This document shows positions 9,063 to 19,821 of a stretch of DNA of 64,000 nt, piece by piece. Position 1 is the first letter of the stretch. The number at the start of each line of letters is the position of its first letter. The position numbers and the translations under genes were made by a program. Source of the stretch: Candidatus Magnetobacterium casense (GTDB lineage: Bacteria > Nitrospirota > Thermodesulfovibrionia > Thermodesulfovibrionales > Magnetobacteriaceae); contig NZ_JMFO01000018.1 in NCBI RefSeq assembly GCF_000714715.1, forward strand, positions 1-64,000, written 5' to 3'. The notes beneath the pieces were generated by a model, which was not told where the DNA came from, did not search any database, and saw nothing but the letters and a program-made list of their open reading frames with translations.

Positions 9063-10685
9063 TTATCCTCCTTGTTTGCTATTGTCTGTGTTATTGTCTT
9101 TTTCAGATGCAAGAAGTCCGTTTAGAAACGAATAGCCAAATTGCATGAAATAATCATCATCGAGCATTTCGTCTTGTCCAAAGGCAAGAGATAAGTCATT
9201 GGACATCATCACTCGCATGTACTTGTCAAGGAACTTCTCACGGTCGGCTAACTTTAGATCGTTTAGAAAACCGTAGGCAATGCCATTGATCTGATTGTCC
9301 TTATTTCTTCTGTGAAGCTCTTGGCGGAGAGTTATTCCACTTCGGTAGCCTTTTTTCACTATCTTCTGACTGTTGCCCATATCCTTCTGCCCCCTTATAG
9401 TTTGAATGTAGCTTATTATGTAATTTGTAACCTTGTAGAGGTTGTATTTGCCTGATTCATCGAGATAATAGGAGAAATATCTGTCAAGCGTTGCGTATCC
9501 GATCTGGCGGTTGATGGCATACAACAAAAGCTCTTCCTCAATGCTATAAAACGTCTTTTTTATCTTGTAAAAACCTTTAGGGATTTTATCCTTTGTAAAC
9601 TGTTCGTCAAGGAACCTCGCAATATCAACGCTGATATTGTAATTGTACGTGTTATATCCTTTTGTGCTTTGCCCACCGGCAATCGGGTTGTCTGAGACCT
9701 CAATAAAGTTGATATTCTCACTTGTGTCTTTGACCTGCCGGGTTCTGATATGACGAACGGTTTCTTTTATCATGGCAATAATTACATTAGTCTCAGTCTT
9801 GTCTGTTATGATGTTGAGTTGGGTATTAAATGATACCGTGGATTCGTAAAGTGTTTGTAAATCGGTGTTTTGATTTACAAAGTAGAAATACTTTAAGTAA
9901 TCGCTACGTCTTAAGACATATATCAGTGAATCAAAAGCACTGTTGTATATGAGGGCACATAGAGGACAGACCTTTACCTTCTGAGCCTTACAGCCCCATA
10001 TCCAATTAGAATTGTCCTTGTTAAAGCCTATGATGTTTGAAATGGCATTGCTGAACTCGTATTCTGCCTTTTTCGTCTGGCATGAAACACACAGGTCAGT
10101 GTTCTTGATTGTCTTAACCGGGGGCCGTTTTTTTATGTCCTTAATGTACTCATCGGCTTTATCGTGTGCACAGACTCCCTTTAAAGCAAATTTAGACGAT
10201 ATAAACGACTGTATTGAATCTTTTCCTTCCTGGGTTTTATTTAGCGCCTGAAATACGCCATCTTTAGTCAGGCCCTTGAGCTTCTCTACTGTGGCATCAA
10301 GATATGCGGCATAGTCATCTTGGGTCTCTATGCTGTTTGGTGAATAACCAAGCAGACTGAGAAAATTCAGATAAGGGCTTTTTTCAAGCTCTGCCAACTT
10401 TTTATCTATTTGTGCTTTAGTCATCAGTTGCTTTTTCCCTTGAATCTCCTTTCGTGCCTTTTTGAAGCGCTGACAGTACGCCTGCACGTTAAAAAACTTG
10501 GCAAAGGCGTGTTTGACGAACTTATCGCCGAAGTTGTCAAAGATGGCGTCGTCGAACTCCACGTAATTTTCCCCGACGTGCAGATGCTCCACCTCGTCAA
10601 GGCTTCTGCCGTCGGCAACTATCGTCAGGAAGCCAACAATGCCGGCATTAAAGTACCAGTCGCGCATGTAGAGCCGATGTTTCAT
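9063..10685 (-). CDS. cas8b: Cascade large subunit Cas8b (Cst1-like, type I-B)
   Basis: Large subunit that recognises the PAM and engages Cas3, 540 residues. The N-terminus RDWYFNAGIVGFLTIV is the W-Y-x-NAG-hhGFL motif of Cst1-type proteins. A four-cysteine zinc motif is visible: C199 and C202 (LCVSC), C240 and C243 (VCPLC). The start overlaps the cas6 stop by 4 bp (ATGA type). It serves as the intact reference for the broken second cas8 at 16294-18152, with which it shares the start motif, the cysteine pairs and the C-terminal DDxxF...Y.FL.G segment. Confidence 0.9.
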   Translation of the reverse strand: MKHRLYMRDWYFNAGIVGFLTIVADGRSLDEVEHLHVGENYVEFDDAIFDNFGDKFVKHAFAKFFNVQAYCQRFKKARKEIQGKKQLMTKAQIDKKLAELEKSPYLNFLSLLGYSPNSIETQDDYAAYLDATVEKLKGLTKDGVFQALNKTQEGKDSIQSFISSKFALKGVCAHDKADEYIKDIKKRPPVKTIKNTDLCVSCQTKKAEYEFSNAISNIIGFNKDNSNWIWGCKAQKVKVCPLCALIYNSAFDSLIYVLRRSDYLKYFYFVNQNTDLQTLYESTVSFNTQLNIITDKTETNVIIAMIKETVRHIRTRQVKDTSENINFIEVSDNPIAGGQSTKGYNTYNYNISVDIARFLDEQFTKDKIPKGFYKIKKTFYSIEEELLLYAINRQIGYATLDRYFSYYLDESGKYNLYKVTNYIISYIQTIRGQKDMGNSQKIVKKGYRSGITLRQELHRRNKDNQINGIAYGFLNDLKLADREKFLDKYMRVMMSNDLSLAFGQDEMLDDDYFMQFGYSFLNGLLASEKDNNTDNSKQGG

Positions 10686-11512
10686 ATTTCCACACCGACC
10701 ATTCCAAACCCCTGGGCAGTGCGCAGTCCCACGCCAGCCTGATAGAGCAGTTGCAGGTCACTGACATCCCCGATGACCTCAAATGTCCCCTCAAATACCG
10801 TCAGGTACATAAAGGGCTTGCCCGTCCGTTGCACGAAGTGGCGAATTGTGTGCTTGACCACCTTCTTGCGTAACGTAAGGGGCCGAAACTCCAACGGTCT
10901 GTGTAAGCCTTCCCCGCGCAACTCACGACACAGGCGGTTGTGGATAGCATTGAAGTCATCGTTAAACCTGTCGCTGTAGAATTCCATCCCGGGCATGGGC
11001 AACAGGGGTTTGCCATCCCTGCCCTCAATGGAAACCGGTGAGTGTGTCCTGAAAACCACACGGTCCCCGGTGATACCCGCTTCGTTGAGCATGTATATCT
11101 TGTCCACCTCAAGCAATATCCCGTTGTCAAACTCAAATGACCTCTTGTCGATAAGGCCGTTGTACAGGTTGGCAATGAACTCGTAGTCACAGGAGCTTAC
11201 GTACAGGGATACGTAGCCACCCTGATCAAAGTAAAACACCGTTTCCTCAACCGTTACATCCTCTGACACGTTAAACCGCTCCTTAACGACCCGACTCTTG
11301 TGCGGTAAGTCCACGCTAAACGTAAATGGTTTAACCACCTTTGAGTGCGTCGTCTTTGATTGTTTTGTACTATTACCCTCGCCACTGTTGGGATAGAGTG
11401 CCTCCTTGTACGGCTTGTTGGAGGTCTTAAGCGCCTGGATGATCATGCTCATAAACATGTGACGATACATTACAGGCAGTTTTTCAGCCTTGCAGTTAAC
11501 CCTGATCCTCAT
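10682..11512 (-). CDS. cas6: CRISPR RNA endoribonuclease Cas6
   Basis: Processes the pre-crRNA within each repeat, 276 residues. Diagnostic features are the N-terminal RAMP strand MRIRVNCKAEKLP and the C-terminal glycine-rich loop GVGLRTAQGFGMVGVE. H19 near the N-terminus (YRHMFMSMI) is a candidate catalytic histidine (inferred). It is the first gene of the intact operon; its upstream GTGAGGTAAAG is also found before the remnant cas6 at 18283, showing common ancestry of the two loci. Confidence 0.94.
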   Translation of the reverse strand: MRIRVNCKAEKLPVMYRHMFMSMIIQALKTSNKPYKEALYPNSGEGNSTKQSKTTHSKVVKPFTFSVDLPHKSRVVKERFNVSEDVTVEETVFYFDQGGYVSLYVSSCDYEFIANLYNGLIDKRSFEFDNGILLEVDKIYMLNEAGITGDRVVFRTHSPVSIEGRDGKPLLPMPGMEFYSDRFNDDFNAIHNRLCRELRGEGLHRPLEFRPLTLRKKVVKHTIRHFVQRTGKPFMYLTVFEGTFEVIGDVSDLQLLYQAGVGLRTAQGFGMVGVEI

Positions 11513-11558
11513 CTTTACCTCACTTCTGAATTATTATGTTCTCTGTCAATCATAGAAA

Positions 11559-13352
11559 TCAAGAGATGTTGTCCTTGCGGACCTTTGTGTTGTCTGTTTT
11601 TGTTTCCAAACCCGTTTCCTCGCAGTACATAGCGTCAAATATCAGTATATCACCAAGCCAATGAGTCAGCCTGTTAAACTTCTTTTCTTCAACCTTGCAA
11701 TCTCTTAGCTCACATAAGATTGTGCTTGCAAGTTTTGGTTTTTCTGTCATCAGGACGGGTCTGACGTTTACCACGACGCGAGATAACACCTCGTCCTTAA
11801 ACGACACGTATCTGAAGCTGTCATCGTCATGCTCGTCGATGAAGGTCTCAAGGGCTTCCTTCAACGTGCCTTCAAGGGCAGAAGGGATGCCGGAGATGGT
11901 GCAGATATTCCTGAACGTCCGCAGCGCCTCCTCTTTCCTCTCTGACATGTACCCTGAATCAAGCAATCTCAGTGCCTGAGCGAACTTACGCTTGTAGGCG
12001 GATGTTTTGGGAACTAAATCATATAGCTCCCCGACGAGTTCCTTCTTCCTGGTTTCAGGTAATAGAAAAGATAATTCGAACCTTGCCGGAGCAGATGTGA
12101 AGTTATCGATTTCTTTATTTATCTTGATTTGAAAGTTATCCTTTTCAGCAGGATATTTGACCTTGGTTATAAAGTCATCAACCTCTTTAATCTTATTGTT
12201 GCCACTGTTGACCAACAGGGCAAGAGAAAGGGCGCAGATCAATTTCTCATAAACATACCCCTTTCCGGATTCAAGGATAGTTTCTTTTTTATTTTCTTGT
12301 TGTCCGTTGTTAAAACAGACTATGACGTTTGGAGGCTCTTTTTCGTTGTACCGAAAGCCTGAATCGTAGGCATAACGCCGAAAAACACGCCCCATACGCT
12401 GCACAAGACAGTCAAGCGGTGCAAGCTCCGTGTAAAGGATATCGGCGTCGATATCCAGCGAGGCCTCCACTACCTGAGTAGCCACGAGTATGACGCCTGA
12501 GGCATCGTTGCCTCCCCCGGGGTTGGCAAAGAGGCCACTCTTACCCGCTATTTGGGCTTCAATATGCTGCCGCTTTTTTAATACGAACCTGGAATGAAGC
12601 AACAGCAGTTTTATATTGTCCCCGGCGTCCAGTTGTTCTTTAAGGCTTTTATATATACCCTGAGCCTTATGTACGGTATTAACTATAACGAGCGTTCTGT
12701 GCTTTCCCCTTGCCTTTTGTATGATGTCAGTTGTAATGTTATCGTCCCCAATATCTCCGGCTCTTATCTCCACTTTATGTTTGGTACACATTGCGCCGAC
12801 ATACTTGTCAATATATTTGTAGTGGGCTTTTGTTCTTTCTTCGATTTCGCTGCGGACAAAATCCGGCAGAGTAGCGGTCATCAGGAGGAACTTGCCACCG
12901 AGTGCTGCAATGTCTTCGACCAGCTTTACGATCATGGCTACGGCCTCTGGATTGTATGCCTGTACCTCGTCTATGACGAGTTTTGAATACAGGAGTGTTG
13001 CGTATATTTTTTCGTAGCCGGGGTACTTCAGGGTAGCCGGAAATATCTGGTCGCCGGTTGAGACGGTGGCCGCAAGGGAGAGGTGTCTTGCCATTTGAAG
13101 GATTTGTGGTCTCTCACCTTCCATTGCTTCGTGTTGAGACTGCAGGTCGTTGTGGTTGTTGTATCCTGATTTTTCGAGGATGTAGAGATCGGCATCCGAA
13201 TGCAGGAGCCCGACGTTATCCCTTCCGTAGACGGTTTCGGTGCGGTCAAAGATGGAGTTCACGGCCGTTTTCAGTGGCAGGGTGAAAAACAGCTTTGAAT
13301 CAGCGCCCCACAGATAGGCAAACTCCGTCTTTCCTGCCCCCGTTGGAGCCAC
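11559..13352 (-). CDS. cas3: Second Cas3, helicase part (frameshifted from the HD part)
   Basis: SF2 helicase of a type I-B Cas3: Walker A APTGAGKTEF at the very start, DEVQ box (VIDEVQAYNP), TAT motif (LLMTATLPDF), ATQVVEASLDIDAD and QRMGRVFRR. The first possible start is a GTG inside the Walker A region, yet the same frame continues upstream as PWQQKELSGDDNGSSIILV, which is the expected Q-motif region, until a TAG. The HD half (13375-14217) is in a different frame, and the two meet at homopolymer runs around 13405-13421. This is therefore a broken fused Cas3 rather than a natural cas3'/cas3'' split, unless the indel is a sequencing error. It is not positioned for a -1 ribosomal frameshift. 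Confidence 0.85.
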   Translation of the reverse strand: MAPTGAGKTEFAYLWGADSKLFFTLPLKTAVNSIFDRTETVYGRDNVGLLHSDADLYILEKSGYNNHNDLQSQHEAMEGERPQILQMARHLSLAATVSTGDQIFPATLKYPGYEKIYATLLYSKLVIDEVQAYNPEAVAMIVKLVEDIAALGGKFLLMTATLPDFVRSEIEERTKAHYKYIDKYVGAMCTKHKVEIRAGDIGDDNITTDIIQKARGKHRTLVIVNTVHKAQGIYKSLKEQLDAGDNIKLLLLHSRFVLKKRQHIEAQIAGKSGLFANPGGGNDASGVILVATQVVEASLDIDADILYTELAPLDCLVQRMGRVFRRYAYDSGFRYNEKEPPNVIVCFNNGQQENKKETILESGKGYVYEKLICALSLALLVNSGNNKIKEVDDFITKVKYPAEKDNFQIKINKEIDNFTSAPARFELSFLLPETRKKELVGELYDLVPKTSAYKRKFAQALRLLDSGYMSERKEEALRTFRNICTISGIPSALEGTLKEALETFIDEHDDDSFRYVSFKDEVLSRVVVNVRPVLMTEKPKLASTILCELRDCKVEEKKFNRLTHWLGDILIFDAMYCEETGLETKTDNTKVRKDNIS

Positions 13353-13374
13353 AAGGATGATGCTACTGCCATTG

Positions 13375-14217
13375 TCATCGCCGGAGAGTTCCTTTTGTTG
13401 CCAAGGGTTTTTTGTTTTTTTCTAGTAGCCCTCTGAGGACATTAGTTCTGACATGTGTGCCGTCTATCTCCTGTTCGATTAGTTCATCGGTGTTTTCATC
13501 CTGAACGTAAGACGTAAAATGATCGAGTCTCATGAGAAACCCCGAGAGTAGGAGCCATTTTTTCAGATACGTAGCCTGCGGGAAATTAAACGATCTCTGA
13601 AAAAGGAAGTTGTGACTATATGGCGGCACGACGTAGGCAAAGAGGTCGTTTCTATCCTTGAGGGTATGGGCTAAATCCTCGTTGAAACCGATCAGTTCAG
13701 GGAGTTTTTTGAAATCGCTGTTGCCATCGAAGTGTTCTCTGAGGTTTTGCAGAAGGGCGGCTCTGTAGGCTTCGTTTTCGAGGAGAATTTTTGCGGTTTT
13801 TGTGAGTTCGCTACTTAATCCAAAGAGCATCTGTTCGAAGTTGTCCCTCCAGTGGTGAAAGGCAATGGCCGAGTATAGAATCTTTACGTCCTTGTCGTTG
13901 TTAAAGCGCTTTCGTATTTTTTCGTAATCCAGCCAAAAGAGTGAGAATATGCTGTGAGGTACGTTTGGCAATGGGATACGCGGCCTGTAGTGCCAGTTGC
14001 CAACGTTGAGCTGAAAGGTGGACGAGACCTTGCCCAAGTCATGCGCAAAGATGGCCACATCCAGGAGGTCAGGGAAATTGCGGAATTCATCATTGTCAGG
14101 TAAATAAGGTTTAAATGCCTTCTTCAAAGACTCTGACTGTGTAAGCAGACCTTTGGTGTGATGGCTGAGGGTAATAGCGTGTTTGCTCTTTGCGAGTATG
14201 TTTATTTTACTTGTCAT
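13375..14217 (-). CDS. cas3: Second Cas3, HD nuclease part (frameshifted)
   Basis: HD-nuclease half of the second Cas3: SHHTKG near residue 19, H-D at 59-60 (FAHDLGKVSSTFQ), and a later histidine pair AFHHWRDNFEQ. The open frame ends in LLEKNKKPLATKGTLRR, where the last dozen residues are out-of-frame reading of the helicase Q-motif region. One extra base in the A-run/CCC stretch (plus strand 13405-13421) would explain it. It overlaps the end of the second cas5 by 11 bp. Confidence 0.85.
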   Translation of the reverse strand: MTSKINILAKSKHAITLSHHTKGLLTQSESLKKAFKPYLPDNDEFRNFPDLLDVAIFAHDLGKVSSTFQLNVGNWHYRPRIPLPNVPHSIFSLFWLDYEKIRKRFNNDKDVKILYSAIAFHHWRDNFEQMLFGLSSELTKTAKILLENEAYRAALLQNLREHFDGNSDFKKLPELIGFNEDLAHTLKDRNDLFAYVVPPYSHNFLFQRSFNFPQATYLKKWLLLSGFLMRLDHFTSYVQDENTDELIEQEIDGTHVRTNVLRGLLEKNKKPLATKGTLRR

Positions 14218-15022
14218 TGCATTGCCCCAGTGTGGTTAATATGACTGGCGTATCCTCATCCATGAGGAATGTCTGGCGTTTAAAGCTCAATCCCTCATAG
14301 AGCTTGACGTCAATGTAGTAGTCGAAGATGCGGACGCCTTCGGAGTTGATCTTGTAAAATCCGGGGAGCTTAACCAGATTACAGTTGAGGTTGTGGAAAA
14401 AAGCTTCGTATGATTCTTTGCCTGGTAGGTAGTGCGTGTTTACCCATGCCGGGGAGGGTATCCATGTGTATGAGGGTATGGCGCTTGTCTTGGCTTCCTT
14501 GAGAGTAACGGTTGTGATGTCGTTGAAAACGAGCCAGTCTTCAGCGCGTCCCAGGGAGATGGTGGAGGTTCTGTTGACGGGGTTTTCAAAGGCGGATTGG
14601 ATCGTATCAAGCATGTTGTCGTCGCTGTGATGGATGTATATAGTGAGGTTGACGTTATCAAGGACGTTGATAGTTACGGGCATCTGTCCACCGGGGTGCT
14701 GGACGATACCGTCTAACGTCCTGTTTGTGGGGGAGGTAAAGCGAGTAACATGGCTCTTTTTTTTAAGGCTTCTGTACCATATGTATTCCCTGACCATTGA
14801 TTCGTATGTGCCGTGGATGGCCATTGAGAGTCCGGAGCGGAGCGAGCTGAGGGTTTCATCATCGTTATAGTCCTTCACGCCTGTTTTCAAGCCCATGAGG
14901 TTAGTCATCAACCCCTTGACCGTTGAAAAAGGCGGTATCGGATACGTCAGCAGCCTTCGGTAACTGAAGTGTATGCGATAGAACGCAGAGGGTTGGTGTA
15001 TCTTAATCCGCAGAACTTTCAT
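14207..15022 (-). CDS. cas5: Second Cascade subunit Cas5 (type I-B)
   Basis: Cas5-family protein of 271 residues with the characteristic start MKVLRIKIHQPSAFYRIHF and LTYPIPPFSTVKGLMTNLMG. The frame is intact. It belongs to the decaying operon and is separated from the second cas7 by a GC-rich palindromic repeat (15051-15122), an unusual interruption for normally overlapping cas genes. It could still be expressed, but its Cas6 and Cas8 partners are broken. Confidence 0.88.
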   Translation of the reverse strand: MKVLRIKIHQPSAFYRIHFSYRRLLTYPIPPFSTVKGLMTNLMGLKTGVKDYNDDETLSSLRSGLSMAIHGTYESMVREYIWYRSLKKKSHVTRFTSPTNRTLDGIVQHPGGQMPVTINVLDNVNLTIYIHHSDDNMLDTIQSAFENPVNRTSTISLGRAEDWLVFNDITTVTLKEAKTSAIPSYTWIPSPAWVNTHYLPGKESYEAFFHNLNCNLVKLPGFYKINSEGVRIFDYYIDVKLYEGLSFKRQTFLMDEDTPVILTTLGQCNDK

Positions 15023-15050
15023 CGTATCCTCTTAAAAAAGCATGGTAAAA

Positions 15051-15122
15051 TGGGGTCAAGGGGGCTGGCCCCCTTGCAGGGGAGGTCTGAGGAGGGGGCG
15101 GAGCCGCCCTCCTTCTTTCCTT
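15051..15122. repeat. Modular GC-rich palindromic element, copy 1
   Basis: This copy starts GGGGTCAAGGGGGCTGG, continues with CCCCTTGCAGGGGAGG and TCTGAGGAGGG, and ends GGGCGGAGCCGCCCT then CCTTCTTTCC. It contains two strong palindromes (GGGGGCTGGCCCCC and GGGCGGAGCCGCCC). The same modules recur at 19241, 32275, 35621, 37207, 41846 and 54508. Here it sits between cas7 and cas5 of the second operon and may affect transcript structure. Confidence 0.8.
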
Positions 15123-15158
15123 TACCGTGAAATATAAAGAGGATACCTTTCATCGTCC

Positions 15159-16850
<1,692 letters not shown>

Positions 16851-16854
<4 letters not shown>

Positions 16855-17216
16855 ATATACTCCTGTGTTATTACTTGTCGTATTCTGGCATAAATTAGAG
16901 GCAACTTGATTGCCAGTTTTCTCAATGCGGTTATGTCTTTCTTTGTTATTTTGTCCAATCGTTTCAGATAACTGTCATTTGAGATTATATTGTTCATTTC
17001 ATCTGTTGGTTTACCTTCAGAGATATCATTAAATGCGAAAAGTAGTTTACATAAACTATGAGAAAGTTTTATCAAATCATCAAAGTCTCCGTTTAGTATC
17101 ATCTTAAAGACGAGAGGTTCTCCTGCTTCATGTATCAACGCTGCGATGCCCTTTTGATTGAGCACCCTTGAAATGTGCAAGGGAAGTGAAAAGTAAGATA
17201 TATGAGCCTCTTGCAA
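16851..17216 (-). CDS. cas8b: Second Cas8b, middle fragment after MITE insertion
   Basis: The first four residues (MQEA) are read from the end of MITE copy 1; native sequence starts at HISYFSLPLHISRVLNQKG. Removing the 122-bp MITE and one 4-bp target duplication (126 bp, 42 codons) joins this frame directly to the N-terminal fragment, giving KKDGDISYFSLPLHIS without a frame change. The two pieces were therefore one gene before insertion. Expression now would depend on re-initiation inside the MITE. Confidence 0.8.
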
Positions 17217-17325
17217 ATCTCAAATCAAGCAATTATAGTGCCCCCAAAATATCATTTAATATCAGCCACTTACAAAATGAGCTTTTTGCTATATTTTACA
17301 TAACATGTACTTTTGCAAGAGGCTC
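17204..17325 (-). mobile_element. MITE copy 1, inserted in the second cas8b
   Basis: 122-bp element bounded by perfect 14-bp inverted repeats GAGCCTCTTGCAAA and flanked by the 4-bp duplication ATAT (17200-17203 and 17326-17329). Its reverse complement is identical to the copies at 18356 and 30033. It has no transposase, so it is non-autonomous. The ends match the IS remnant at 35216. Confidence 0.93.
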
Positions 17326-18152
17326 ATATCACCGTCTTTTTTGATCACCATCTCAATATTCATCAACGACCATGTCCCTAACAGAGAATATATCCTCTGA
17401 GCTAACCCTAAATAACTCAATCCTAAGATTTCTCTTCCTGCCATATCAGGTTGCCTTGACATCATCTCAGTTGCTATCTTGTTAATGTACCACATAATTT
17501 TAAATGACGGCGCATTTATAAACAACTCACCGGATGTTGTCCTGATAAACGGTAAATGATGATGCAATACGAGATATATACACAGGGGACACAGCTTGAC
17601 AGATGTCTTCATATTCCAAAAAGCGTTAGGAAAATCAAATGATCCCCCAATATATGAACCGTGCATCATATTTAATTTACTACGGTTTTTTAGAAAATCC
17701 CCGAAGTCTTGATTTGCATCTTTATCCGGGATTATTGAAAAAGATTGGCAACATAGATTACATGGTTCAGACACACCAGTTTTAAAACTATCACCGCTTA
17801 AGTATTGAACCAGTAATGATAGGTTATGTTCATCCTTTGTTTTTGAACTTGGATTAATAAAGTTTGTATAAAGGCTATTGCCTACGATTTTTAACCCCAG
17901 GGGTTTGTTTAGAATAGGGTTAACATATACTTCATGGTAATGATAATACCACTGTAGCGCCTTTGGCCTGTCATCACCGTTGCTTTTGGCAAACACTGAT
18001 CTGTTTATTTCCACTGTCCCGTCGTCGCGGAGGTAGCTTTCAACGCTTATACCGGCATGTTTCAAGACCTTCAGGAAGCCGATAACGGATGCGTTGTAAT
18101 ACCAGTTGGATGGTAACAGCGTTAAAACGTGTGAATCACCGGCGCCGTTCAA
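17289..18152 (-). CDS. cas8b: Second Cas8b, N-terminal fragment, truncated by MITE
   Basis: Starts with TTG at 18152, overlapping the stop of the cas6 remnant (TTGA), as the intact operon does with ATGA. The N-terminus NWYYNASVIGFLKVL corresponds to RDWYFNAGIVGFLTIV of the intact Cas8b. Cysteine pairs at about 131/134 (PCNLC) and 188/191 (LCPLC) form the same zinc motif. The last residues (about SLLQKYMLCKI) are encoded by the MITE; native coding ends at 17326. Lacking the C-terminal half, it is unlikely to work as a Cascade large subunit. Confidence 0.85.
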   Translation of the reverse strand: MNGAGDSHVLTLLPSNWYYNASVIGFLKVLKHAGISVESYLRDDGTVEINRSVFAKSNGDDRPKALQWYYHYHEVYVNPILNKPLGLKIVGNSLYTNFINPSSKTKDEHNLSLLVQYLSGDSFKTGVSEPCNLCCQSFSIIPDKDANQDFGDFLKNRSKLNMMHGSYIGGSFDFPNAFWNMKTSVKLCPLCIYLVLHHHLPFIRTTSGELFINAPSFKIMWYINKIATEMMSRQPDMAGREILGLSYLGLAQRIYSLLGTWSLMNIEMVIKKDGDMSLLQKYMLCKI

Positions 18153-18283
18153 TCACCCCTCCGAATCCCGACCACACACGGGCGAGCCGTGGAAATCGTA
18201 AACGCCACGATGTTGACACTCATAAAAGGGCGATAATACACCAAAAGGCAGTTTATCAGCCTGGCAGATACACCTGTCCTCAA
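18149..18283 (-). pseudogene. cas6: Remnant of the second cas6
   Basis: The upstream region GTGAGGTAAAGAT and the following bases align with the start of the intact cas6 (both contain AAACTGCCT after a similar stretch). A 44-codon TTG-started frame keeps YYRPFMSVNI, compared with MYRHMFMSMI in Cas6, then jumps to a short C-terminal-like CVVGIRRGD and stops, overlapping the cas8 TTG. Almost the entire catalytic protein is deleted. The identification rests on DNA similarity and gene position. Confidence 0.65.
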
Positions 18284-18355
18284 TCTTTACCTCACAATGA
18301 ATCAATTAAAAGTTATCCCCAAGTATAATAAAAATTATGCTAACATAACTCTATT

Positions 18356-18477
18356 GAGCCTCTTGCAAAAGTACATGTTATGTAAAATATAGCAAAAAGC
18401 TCATTTTGTAAGTGGCTGATATTAAATGATATTTTGGGGGCACTATAATTGCTTGATTTGAGATTTGCAAGAGGCTC
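18356..18477 (+). mobile_element. MITE copy 2, upstream of the second cas operon
   Basis: 122 bp, 14-bp inverted ends GAGCCTCTTGCAAA, 4-bp duplication TATT at 18352-18355 and 18478-18481. It is base-identical to copy 3 and to the reverse complement of copy 1. It lies about 70 bp upstream of the cas6 remnant on the minus strand, where that operon's promoter would be expected, and just before the tRNA-Ser gene. Confidence 0.93.
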
Positions 18478-18561
18478 TATTGTATAAAGCAACAAAAAAA
18501 TTTAAAGGCGGCCCTGAGATTTTATAAAGAGATTATGCTATAATAAACTTGATAGCGATTT

Positions 18562-18653
<92 letters not shown>

Positions 18654-18749
18654 ATTTTTCCCATCTGATGTAACGACTTCGCTTGTACCCGGCAACAGGG
18701 CTGCCCCGTATCTTTTTTAATGTGTATAGGGGTATAATAATTTATATAT

Positions 18750-19205
18750 ATGGTAAAGGTGTTTTCGATGCACCCGGCGCCTGTAGGGTCGCTGTGGATA
18801 TTGATTGCGGTGGTAGTGGTGATGCTTGGTGTAACGCTTGTTATAGGGTACCACACCTACTCGGTGCGGCACGTGCGGCTTGAGATTGGTGCCGAAGGGT
18901 TGCGCATAAAGGGTGGCATGTATGGCAGACGCATTGCCCTAAGCTCTCTTGTCATGTCAGAGGCTAAGGTTATTACCTTTGAGCAGGCACCGCAGCTCTG
19001 TCCCAAGACACGCACCAATGGCATTGGCCTGCCCGGATATGGAGAGGGCTGGTTCAAGTTGCAGGATGGCAGCAAGGCCCTCCTGTTTATGGTAAGGCAC
19101 AAGAGGATACTGTATGTGCCAACCACGGAGGGTTATGTGCTGTTGCTCACCCCTGAAGACCCCGATGGCGTGCTGCTTGCGTTGAATGAGGCAACAAAAA
19201 AATGA
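18750..19205 (+). CDS. Membrane-anchored bacterial PH-domain-like protein
   Basis: Protein of 151 residues with one hydrophobic segment at about 14-35 (SLWILIAVVVVMLGVTLVIG) followed by a soluble beta-rich region: VRLEIGAEGLRIKGGMYGRRIAL, then TNGIGLPGYGEGWFKLQDGSKALLF and VPTTEGYVLLLTPEDPDGVLLAL. This pattern resembles bPH (PH-like) proteins, which probably bind partners at the membrane. The specific role is unknown. No operon partner is evident; a GC-rich repeat follows. Confidence 0.65.
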   Translation: MVKVFSMHPAPVGSLWILIAVVVVMLGVTLVIGYHTYSVRHVRLEIGAEGLRIKGGMYGRRIALSSLVMSEAKVITFEQAPQLCPKTRTNGIGLPGYGEGWFKLQDGSKALLFMVRHKRILYVPTTEGYVLLLTPEDPDGVLLALNEATKK

Positions 19206-19240
19206 CATGTAATATAGCGCGTTTCGATTGTGTGCAATAC

Positions 19241-19335
19241 AAGAAAAGAAAGGGGCGGCTCCGCCCCCCTTCAGAACCCCCCGCAAGGGGAGGGGCGAGG
19301 CGCCCCGGCCGGAAAGAAGTCCCCTTGACCCCGTA
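19241..19335. repeat. Modular GC-rich palindromic element, copy 2
   Basis: Reverse orientation relative to copy 1: AAGGGGCGGCTCCGCCCC, then CCCCGCAAGGGGAGGGG and GAGGCGCCCCGGCC, ending AAGAAGTCCCCTTGACCCC. It has the same modules as at 15051 and 35621 and lies between two plus-strand genes. Confidence 0.8.
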
Positions 19336-19405
19336 AAAATGCCACCTATTTTGTATTTAATCCAATCGAAATTTGCTATATAAAAAAACTAAGGAGGACT
19401 TTCAG

Positions 19406-19792
19406 ATGTTAAAAAGAACTGCCAAAATGATGATGCTGGTAGTGCTGGTAATACAGCTTTGTGGTTGTGTGGCTGCCGTGGTGGGGGCTGGTGCAGGGGT
19501 TGGCACGTATGCCTTTGTTTCGGGTAAGCTGAACTATACCTTTGACAAACCCGTGTTGGTTGTTCATGGTGCAACCTTGCGGGCTCTCAAGGACATGAAG
19601 ATGTCCATAACCGAGGACAGGAGTGATAAGATTGCTGCCGTTGTAAAATCAAAGTTTGCTGATGGCGAGGGAGTACACATTGAAATAAATTCACAAACGG
19701 CTCAGACCTCCACAATCTCTGTCAGGGTTGGGGTCTTAGGAGACGAAAAGAGGTCGCTTGCCATATTGGATGAGATTAAAAAAAAACTATAA
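19406..19792 (+). CDS. DUF3568-like small lipoprotein
   Basis: Starts at an ATG preceded by AAGGAGG at good spacing. The signal peptide MMMLVVLVIQLCGC contains a lipobox (QLCGC), so the mature protein is predicted to be a lipoprotein. Next comes AAVVGAGAGVGTYAFVSGKLNYTFD and a domain with ATLRALKDMKMSI, IAAVVKSKFADGEGVHIEI and TISVRVGVLGDEKRS, the pattern of DUF3568-type proteins. The function of the family is unknown. The hydrophobic Gly/Ala stretch after the lipidation site is typical. Confidence 0.72.
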   Translation: MLKRTAKMMMLVVLVIQLCGCVAAVVGAGAGVGTYAFVSGKLNYTFDKPVLVVHGATLRALKDMKMSITEDRSDKIAAVVKSKFADGEGVHIEINSQTAQTSTISVRVGVLGDEKRSLAILDEIKKKL

Positions 19793-19821
19793 ACCCACAG
19801 ACGATACACAGGAGACAAGAC

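Noticed and set aside
13375-13430. Programmed -1 ribosomal frameshift joining the HD and helicase parts of the second Cas3, because A AAA AAC occurs in the right phase on the minus strand.
   Set aside because: The helicase frame is +1 (not -1) relative to the HD frame, so slipping at this heptamer would not reach it. A one-base indel in the adjacent homopolymers explains the data better.
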